Source of the DNA: Arthrobacter_H sp030452125
Lineage (GTDB): Bacteria; Actinomycetota; Actinomycetes; Actinomycetales; Micrococcaceae
DNA: 64,000 bases
Direction: 5' to 3' (one strand)
Assembly: GCA_052379645.1 (NCBI GenBank)
Contig: JBQSYU010000007.1
Both the position numbers and the translations under genes were made by a program. This document shows, piece by piece, positions 58,295 through 64,000 of this stretch (positions within the stretch are counted from its first letter, which is position 1; each line of letters begins with the position of its first letter). Under the pieces are notes generated by a model. It was not told where the DNA came from, ran no database searches, and was given only the letters and a program-made list of their open reading frames with translations.

Positions 58295-59065
58295 CTAGTT
58301 CTGGTCTGCCTGACGACGGCGGACCATGAAGACACCGGCGCCGGCAGCTGCCAGAACCAGGCCGCCACCCAGGGCCATCGTGGAGGCGTCCATGCCGGCG
58401 GTGCTGCCACCACCGGTTTCAGGGTTGCCCTGAGGCATGTCCATCTGCCCGGCCGTCAACGTCCCGCACAGTGCGGGCGCGGTGGCTGCCAACGGCAGTT
58501 CGGGAACCAGTGGTGACTTGGCCTCCTGGGCGTCTGCGCCCAGGGTGGCCGGGTCGAGTCCGTGCACGACGACGGAGGCCTGGCCGTTCTTGATCCCGTC
58601 GATCGTCTTCTGGTTCATTTCGAAGGTGCGCTCATAGGTGAAGCTGTCACCCATGCCGGCGACTTCCAGGTCGGTGGCCGCCTTGGCACTGGTGTCTCCC
58701 TTGGTGGACAACGTGGTGGCCACCTCGCCGTAGGCGGAGCCGCCCTCGGGGGTGCTGACCACGCCGTCGCCGTTCTTGTCGTTGGCGATGGTCGGGCACT
58801 TGCCCGTGTCGTTCACGGTCACGTGGACGTGCTGGACGTGCGGGTACGGGTCGCCGTCGAAGGACTTGGCCAGGCCACTGACCTTCTCCGAGACCGTGGC
58901 CATGTTCCCGTCCAGGGTGATCGAAGCGGATCCGGAGGCCCCGCTGCCGTTTTGTTCGGTCAGCTGGGCCGAGTAGGAATCCGCTGCCTGGGCCCCTGCC
59001 GCGGAGAACGCGACCATACCCAGCGCCATTGCCGGCACGGCCAGTAGTTGGAGGTTCTTCTTCAT
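58295..59065 (-). CDS. CHRD-domain surface protein with sortase-like C-terminus
   Basis: 256 residues. Signal peptide ending about AQAA (residue 28); a CHRD domain fills most of the rest (SYSAQLTEQNG..., HVQHVHVTVND, ASVVVHGLDPATLG). The C-terminus is a wall-sorting signal: NPETG at about 214-218, a hydrophobic stretch GGGLVLAAAGAGVFMV and the basic tail RRRQ. GGAAGG precedes the ATG at 59065. The sortase gene follows, but carries an in-frame stop, so wall attachment in this strain is uncertain. Function of the CHRD domain is not known. Confidence 0.83.
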   Translation of the reverse strand: MKKNLQLLAVPAMALGMVAFSAAGAQAADSYSAQLTEQNGSGASGSASITLDGNMATVSEKVSGLAKSFDGDPYPHVQHVHVTVNDTGKCPTIANDKNGDGVVSTPEGGSAYGEVATTLSTKGDTSAKAATDLEVAGMGDSFTYERTFEMNQKTIDGIKNGQASVVVHGLDPATLGADAQEAKSPLVPELPLAATAPALCGTLTAGQMDMPQGNPETGGGSTAGMDASTMALGGGLVLAAAGAGVFMVRRRQADQN

Positions 59066-59207
59066 GATCTTTTCCTTCCATCGGTGGCCCCCGTCTGAAG
59101 CGGCGGAAACCGGTGTTCGTGATGCGTTCATGATTCACAACACCTTCTGGTGGTGTCGCACAACACATTCGGAACCCTGCGCGTGTCCGGATTGGAAAGA
59201 TCTTGAA

Positions 59208-61901
59208 TTATTTTTTTGCCGCGCCTGAACCACCTTCGGTCAACCGCCGTTTCGTCTTGGCGGTGGCCGTGGAAGACCACGGGTCCTCGGGCCACGGATG
59301 CTTGGGGTACTTCCCGCGCATCTCCGCCCTGACCTGCGCGTAGGGGCCCGACCAGAACGAGGCCAGGTCGTCGGTCACCGCCAGGGCGCTGCCGCGCGGG
59401 GACAATAGATGGAACAACACCGGCACCCGCTCGTCGACCAGCCGGGGGGTGGCGGCCCACCCGAAGCATTCCTGCAATTTCACCGCGACGACGGGGCGGG
59501 CCTGCTCGTCACCGATCGCCGGGTAGTCGATCCGCACCTTGGATCCACTGGGAACCAGCAACCGTTCCGGAGCCAGGTCGGCGAAGCGCGAGGCCTGCGG
59601 CCAGGGCAGGAGCCGGCGCAACGGTTCGGCCAGATCGACCGACTTCACGCCGGCCCCGGCGGCCAACGCCTGGAGTTCGGGGCCCAACCAGTCATCCAAC
59701 CGGCCCAGCAGGGCGCTCTCGCTGACATCGGGCCACGGGGCGCCGAGTTCTCGGTGCAGCAAGGCCATCCGGCGGCGCAGCCCATCGGCTCGGGCGGAGA
59801 AACCGATGATGTCCAGCCCACCGGTTTCCAGGGCGGTGGCGACGGCCGCGGCCGCCTCTTCCACGGAGGCGCGGACCGGCGTCGTGCCCAGGACGATGGA
59901 CCCCAGCCGGCGTTCCCTCCGGGCCAGGACCCGACCCGATTCGAACCGGGCGTGGACCCGGTCGGTCAGCAGATGTCCGGCGGCGGCTTCGGCCGTCTCG
60001 GCATCCAACGGTGCCGCGGAGCGGATGACGGCCCCGGTTCCGGCGGCGGCCCGACCCGCCCCGCGGGAGACCTCGGCGACGGCCAACCACGGCTGCCCTG
60101 CCAGCGAGGACCCGGCAGGCAGTCCGGCGCGGGTGCCCGAGGCCAACAGGTAGCTCTGGCCCGCCCCTGATTCGACCCTGCGGGCGATCCGGTCGGGGTA
60201 GGCCAGGGCGACGATGAGTCCTGCCTCCGCGGGGGCACCGGGCCGCGAGGCCTCGGCGGTGGCAGCGGCGGGGGCCGCGGGCGCCCAGGTGCGGGCCAGG
60301 ATGGCCTCCAGCCGGGTGGTCTCGCGTTTCCAACTCCGGCTCGCGGGGTCGGACCCGGAGCGCAGGGCCGCCAGCAGCCGGGTCAGATCGGCTCCCGGGG
60401 CGCGGGCCTCACCGGCGACCATGGCCACGATCTCGGCGACGGAACGGGCCGCTGCCTTGCGGTTCGTCCCGGCTTGGTGACCGGGAGCTGCCGCCTGCTG
60501 CCAGGCGGTCCCGTCGATCAGCGCCCGGGCGAGGCGCGGTTCGGCGGGGATGCCCGAGAGGGTCCGGCCCAGCCCGGTGGCCAGCCCGTTCACGTCGATG
60601 GCCCCGAGTTCGGTCAGCACGGCCAGCGCGTCGGCCAGGGTGGTCCGTGGCGGTTCCTGCGGCAGTTTCAGTCCCCTGCCACCGGGGGCGCCCCAGCAGG
60701 CCAGGGTCAGGGCCGCGCCGGTCAGTTCGGCGACGGCGATTTCCGGGGTCGGATGCCCCGGGGCGGCGCCGAAGGTCTTCTGGTCGTAACAGCGCACCAC
60801 GGTTCCCGGTCCCTGCCGTGCGGCGCGACCGGCTCGCTGATCGGCCGAGGCCCGGGAGGCCGAGACCGTGACCAGGCCGGTCATGCCGCGGGTGGCATCG
60901 CGGCGGGGTTCACGGGCGAGCCCGGAGTCGATCACCAGCCTCACGCCGGGGACGGTCAGCGAGGATTCGGCCAGCGACGTGGAGACGACCACGCGTGGCG
61001 GGTCCCCCGCGTCCCGGCCCTTCACGGCCCGGTCCTGGCTGGCACTGTCGATCTGCCCGTGCAGTTCCAGCACTTCGACGCCCGCGCCGACCCGGCGGCG
61101 TAGTGCCCCGGCCACCTGGGCGACTTCCCAGGCCCCGGGGACGAAGACCAGCGCGTCGACGGCGGGGTCGGCGACCAGCGCGCTGTGGTGGGCGGTCGCG
61201 GCGGTGGTGGCCACATGATCCAGGAAGGCCCGCGTGACCCCGCGGTCATCCAGCCGGGCCACCGCGGCCGGTTCCCAGCGGGTCTCCAACCGGTGCAGTG
61301 CCGAGGGGCAGTCGATCACCGGGGCCGGGCCTTCGCCGTCGGCCGTGGACAACAGGGCGGCAAAACGGGGGGCGTCCAGGGTCGCCGACATGGCCAGGAA
61401 GGTCAGATCGCCGCGCAGTTCGTGGACCTCGGCGAGCAGGCCCAGCAGCAGATCGGTGTCCAGGGCCCGCTCGTGGACCTCGTCGATGATGACGGCGCCG
61501 ATACCCTCCAGCCCGGGATCGGCCAGGAGCCGACGCAACAGGATCCCCGGGGTCACGAATTCGACCCGGGTGGCGGGCCCGGCGTGGTGTTCGCCGCGGA
61601 CCGTGTATCCGACCCGGTCCCCGACCCGGCTGCCGTCGAGCTGGGCCAGGCGTCGTGCCGCGGCGCGGGCGGCGACCCGGCGGGGCTGGGTGACGATCAC
61701 CCGGCCGGCCAGATTCGCCACCAGGGGTGGCACCAGGGTGGTCTTGCCGGTCCCCGGCGGCGCCTGGACGACGGCGGTGCCGGCCGGGGCGTTTGCGGCC
61801 AGGGCGTCCTCGAGGGCGGGCAGCGAGGCGGCGAAGACCAGCCCTGCTCCGAGGGTTTCCAGGTCGAAGGGCCGGTCGGCGCCGGGGGGCGGGGAAGTCA
61901 C
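59208..61901 (-). CDS. hrpB: ATP-dependent RNA helicase HrpB
   Basis: 897 residues from the GTG at 61901. DExH helicase motifs in order: APPGTGKTTLVPPL (motif I), TQPRRVAARAAARRLA (Ia), IIDEVHERALDTDLLLG (II, DEVH), MSATLD (III), VVSTSLAESSLTVPGVRLVIDSG (V) and DQRAGRAARQGPG (VI). The C-terminus has the HrpB-specific region (EELP-like PYPDRIARRV, CWGAPGGRGLKLPQEPPRTTLADAL). The role is RNA processing. A GTG at 61964, three bases after the MDR gene's stop, would add 21 Arg/Gly-rich residues and is the alternative start. Confidence 0.87.
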   Translation of the reverse strand: MTSPPPGADRPFDLETLGAGLVFAASLPALEDALAANAPAGTAVVQAPPGTGKTTLVPPLVANLAGRVIVTQPRRVAARAAARRLAQLDGSRVGDRVGYTVRGEHHAGPATRVEFVTPGILLRRLLADPGLEGIGAVIIDEVHERALDTDLLLGLLAEVHELRGDLTFLAMSATLDAPRFAALLSTADGEGPAPVIDCPSALHRLETRWEPAAVARLDDRGVTRAFLDHVATTAATAHHSALVADPAVDALVFVPGAWEVAQVAGALRRRVGAGVEVLELHGQIDSASQDRAVKGRDAGDPPRVVVSTSLAESSLTVPGVRLVIDSGLAREPRRDATRGMTGLVTVSASRASADQRAGRAARQGPGTVVRCYDQKTFGAAPGHPTPEIAVAELTGAALTLACWGAPGGRGLKLPQEPPRTTLADALAVLTELGAIDVNGLATGLGRTLSGIPAEPRLARALIDGTAWQQAAAPGHQAGTNRKAAARSVAEIVAMVAGEARAPGADLTRLLAALRSGSDPASRSWKRETTRLEAILARTWAPAAPAAATAEASRPGAPAEAGLIVALAYPDRIARRVESGAGQSYLLASGTRAGLPAGSSLAGQPWLAVAEVSRGAGRAAAGTGAVIRSAAPLDAETAEAAAGHLLTDRVHARFESGRVLARRERRLGSIVLGTTPVRASVEEAAAAVATALETGGLDIIGFSARADGLRRRMALLHRELGAPWPDVSESALLGRLDDWLGPELQALAAGAGVKSVDLAEPLRRLLPWPQASRFADLAPERLLVPSGSKVRIDYPAIGDEQARPVVAVKLQECFGWAATPRLVDERVPVLFHLLSPRGSALAVTDDLASFWSGPYAQVRAEMRGKYPKHPWPEDPWSSTATAKTKRRLTEGGSGAAKK

Positions 61902-61967
61902 CCACCCATTGTGCCCGGTGGTGCCGCGGGCCCGGGACCGAACGGGCCGGGCCGTGCCGGACACCGA

Positions 61968-62906
61968 TCAGTCGAAGACCAGCACCAGCCGTCCACGGAC
62001 CCCGCCGGCTTCGAGCCGGCGGTGCGCTTCGGCGGCACGGTCGGCCGGCAGGACGTCGGCGACCCGCAGGCTCAGCTGGCCGGCGTCGACGAGCCGGCGT
62101 AGCTCGTCGAGCTTCCCGTCCGAGTGGTAGTCGGCGGGGACGAAGACCTGGTGGATGGTGATGCCACGTTCGGTGGGACCGTTGAAGCCGCGCACGGTGG
62201 CGAAACCGCCCCCGTCCTTGACGGCCGGCAGCGCCACCTCGTGCTGGACCGCGGCGTCGAGCAGACCGTCGACTCCCTCGGGGTGGAGTCCGCGGATCTG
62301 CTGGGCGACGTCCGCACCGCGCGGGACCAGCTGATCGGCTCCGAGGTCCTCGACCAGTTCCCGGTCTTGGGGCGCGAAATCGGCCACCACCGTCAACCCG
62401 GCCTGTGTGGCCAACTGGATCGTGTAGCCGCCCAAGGTTCCTGCGGCCCCGGTGACCGCCAGGACCTGCCCGGGCTGCAGGTCCAGCCGCCGCAGTGCCT
62501 GCATCGCCGTCAACCCGTTCATCGGCAACGTGGAGGCTGCCTCGAGGGTGGTTCCGGCGGGGATCCCGGCCACCGAATCGGCGTCGGCCACCAGGTAGGA
62601 GACGTAGGCGCCTCCGTGTTCGCCATCGGGGACGGCCATGGCCATGACCTCGTCGCCGAGGGCGAAGCCTGCCCCGTCCCCGACCTCGTCGATGACGCCC
62701 GCGGCATCCATGCCCGGCACGTACGGGGGCTCCTTCGCCTCGGTGACCGCCGCGTTGGCGCCGGTGCGGATCGAGGTGTCCGTGGGGCTGACGGCGGTGG
62801 CACGGACCTTGATTCGTACCTGGCCCGGGCCGGCATGGGGCTCGGGGACCTCGTGGATGGCGAGGGCTTCCGGCCCTCCGAATTCTGTGACTCCAATGAC
62901 CTTCAT
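61968..62906 (-). CDS. MDR-family NADPH:quinone oxidoreductase
   Basis: 312 residues. GroES-like domain with VRATAVSPTDTSIRTG, then VPGMDAAGVIDEVGDG, the dinucleotide loop VTGAAGTLGGYTIQLATQAG and the final RRLEAGGVRGRLVLVFD, the pattern of zinc-free quinone oxidoreductases. It lacks the zinc ligands of alcohol dehydrogenases. The ATG at 62906 is chosen because the longer frame to 63026 crosses the divergent lgt promoter. The HrpB gene follows directly. Confidence 0.85.
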   Translation of the reverse strand: MKVIGVTEFGGPEALAIHEVPEPHAGPGQVRIKVRATAVSPTDTSIRTGANAAVTEAKEPPYVPGMDAAGVIDEVGDGAGFALGDEVMAMAVPDGEHGGAYVSYLVADADSVAGIPAGTTLEAASTLPMNGLTAMQALRRLDLQPGQVLAVTGAAGTLGGYTIQLATQAGLTVVADFAPQDRELVEDLGADQLVPRGADVAQQIRGLHPEGVDGLLDAAVQHEVALPAVKDGGGFATVRGFNGPTERGITIHQVFVPADYHSDGKLDELRRLVDAGQLSLRVADVLPADRAAEAHRRLEAGGVRGRLVLVFD

Positions 62907-63037
62907 AGGGGCGACAACGGCCCCGAAGGGCCGACTATTCCGAGGCGCGCGGTGACCTGGGGCCCGGATATTCAACGACCCGCCCCAAAGAATGACATGA
63001 TCGGACGTGACCACGCCCCCTGACATGTAGGGTCCTG

Positions 63038-64000
63038 ATGTACCTTCCCGCGAGCTTGCCCAGCCCCGATCCCGCCCTGTCCCAGCTGAACCTGGGGCCG
63101 TTGACGATCCACACCTATGCCCTGTGCATCCTGGCCGGCATCGCCGCCGCCATCGTGATCACCCAGCGCCGCCTGAAACGACGGGGAGGCAATCCCGAGG
63201 TCGTCCTCGACGTCGTGCTGTGGTGTGTGCCGCTGGGGCTGGTCGGCGCCCGTTTCTACCATGTGTTCACGCATATCAGCGACTACTTCTACCCCGGTGC
63301 CGACCCCTGGGACATCATCAAGATCTGGGACGGCGGCAACGCTCTCTACGGTTCGCTGCTCGGTGGTGCGCTCGGCGTGTTCATCGGCTGCCGGCGGGCC
63401 GGGGTCCGTTTCCTGTCCTTCGCCGACGCGGTGGCCCCGGCCATGCTCGTGGCCCAGGCGATCGGCCGGTTGGGCAACTGGTTCAACCACGAACTCTTCG
63501 GCCTGCCGACCACACTGCCCTGGGGTCTGGAGATCGAGTCCTCGAACCCGAACTTCCCCGCCGACGCAGCCATCGGCACCCTGTTCCACCCATTGTTCCT
63601 GTACGAGATCATCTGGAACCTCATCGGCGTCGCCGTGATCCTGTGGCTCGAGCGGCGGATGCGTGCCCGCTGGGGCCGCGCACTGGGCCTCTACCTCATC
63701 TGGTACGGCCTGGGCCGCAGCTGGCTCGAGGCCATCCGGATCGACCCGACCTCGGACGTGTTCCTGGGCATCCCGGCCAATATCTGGGCCTCCTTCGCCG
63801 CCATCGCGGTGGGCCTGGCGATCGTCATCGTCCAGGGGGTCCGCCATCCGGAGGCGGAGACCTCGGTCTACCGCGAGGGCTTCGAGCCGGTGGCCGAAGA
63901 CACCACGGACGAGAGCACGACGGCGGAGGCAGCCCCCGAGGATTCCTCCGCGGATCCTGCCGAGCCGGCTCCGACATCAGCTCCGGAGTCGGCTCCAGAG
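63038..64000 (+). CDS. lgt: Prolipoprotein diacylglyceryl transferase (3' end outside window)
   Basis: 321 residues visible, running off the right edge. Lgt moves a diacylglyceryl group from phosphatidylglycerol to the lipobox Cys of prolipoproteins. Motifs: VGLVGARFYHVFTH (about 66-79), GNALYGSLLGGALGVF, AIGRLGNWFNHELFGLPT with the catalytic His/Arg/Asn set, LFLYEIIWNLIG, LGRSWLEAIRID. About seven membrane segments. A long acidic Ala/Pro/Glu-rich tail starts near 280, as in many actinobacterial Lgt. It serves the lipoproteins found here (siderophore binder, dehydrogenase, 36.5 kb lipoprotein). Confidence 0.92.
   Translation, partial: MYLPASLPSPDPALSQLNLGPLTIHTYALCILAGIAAAIVITQRRLKRRGGNPEVVLDVVLWCVPLGLVGARFYHVFTHISDYFYPGADPWDIIKIWDGGNALYGSLLGGALGVFIGCRRAGVRFLSFADAVAPAMLVAQAIGRLGNWFNHELFGLPTTLPWGLEIESSNPNFPADAAIGTLFHPLFLYEIIWNLIGVAVILWLERRMRARWGRALGLYLIWYGLGRSWLEAIRIDPTSDVFLGIPANIWASFAAIAVGLAIVIVQGVRHPEAETSVYREGFEPVAEDTTDESTTAEAAPEDSSADPAEPAPTSAPESAPE

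Noticed and set aside
1..64000. Search for CRISPR arrays, rRNA, tRNA and known riboswitches
   Set aside because: No regularly spaced repeats, no tRNA cloverleaf and no recognisable riboswitch core were found by eye; a covariance-model scan would be the decisive test.

Overview
The window is high-GC DNA with dense genes, frequent 4-base ATGA/GTGA overlaps, GTG and TTG starts, and several ATG starts placed where a leaderless transcript would begin. Together with the gene families present (DtxR-type iron box, tandem-domain Lrp/AsnC regulator, CGNR protein, CHRD protein with sortase, Lgt with an acidic Ala/Pro/Glu-rich tail) this points to an actinobacterium, most likely in or near Micrococcaceae (Arthrobacter-like). 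That placement is inference from gene content, not from a marker gene.

Layout. 1-6 kb: a sulfide/thiol redox region. It holds an ETHE1-like metallo-beta-lactamase protein (cut by the window edge), a sulfide:quinone oxidoreductase and a GntR/UTRA regulator. Next to it is a dsbA-like/ccdA/dsrE operon, divergent from a membrane protein with a CPVC motif and a BlaI-family repressor; twin palindromes lie between them. 6.3-16 kb: a membrane glycerophosphodiesterase, glutathione peroxidase with an esterase, a lipoprotein glucose/sorbosone dehydrogenase, a multi-TM protein, a two-domain Lrp regulator divergent from an MFS exporter plus M20 amidohydrolase, and a DUF2316 protein.

16.1-19.9 kb: an accessory island with visibly lower GC. 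It contains a small ribbon-helix-helix gene, then a cassette: a 13 bp palindrome, a 12-residue mini-ORF (MRGGINPRPTRP) with a near-perfect ribosome binding site, a long hairpin, a 159-residue protein of unknown family, and an MFS exporter split by an IS5-family insertion sequence. The IS ends and the TA duplication are clear, and removing the IS restores the exporter frame exactly. This is the part most likely to hold an undescribed system.

20-24.3 kb: a regulator, L-asparaginase and aspartate ammonia-lyase group (asparagine to fumarate), then an ArsR-AHSA1 fusion. 24.3-31 kb: PadR plus UbiB-like kinase, DUF3021, SRPBCC, SnoaL-like, GNAT and two methyltransferases. 31-37 kb: EamA/LysR, a CynX-type MFS, a CGNR regulator, an Asp/Glu/hydantoin racemase-family protein, an SDR and a lipoprotein. 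37.9-40.3 kb: three tandem paralogous membrane proteins, with a probable distant fourth at 11 kb. 40.3-44.4 kb: a siderophore ABC importer under an iron box.

44.4-50 kb: a fatty-acid degradation group (acyl-CoA ligase, TetR regulator, FadJ-like fusion, acyl-CoA dehydrogenase) with an 11 bp-arm operator. 50-59 kb: trpF, an XRE-cupin / CPYC flavoprotein / methyltransferase module, a TSUP exporter, a TPP-dependent oxidase, an MDR reductase, a class F sortase gene with an in-frame stop in its signal peptide, and its likely CHRD substrate. 59-64 kb: HrpB helicase, a second MDR reductase and the start of lgt (cut by the right edge). No rRNA, tRNA or CRISPR array was recognised.
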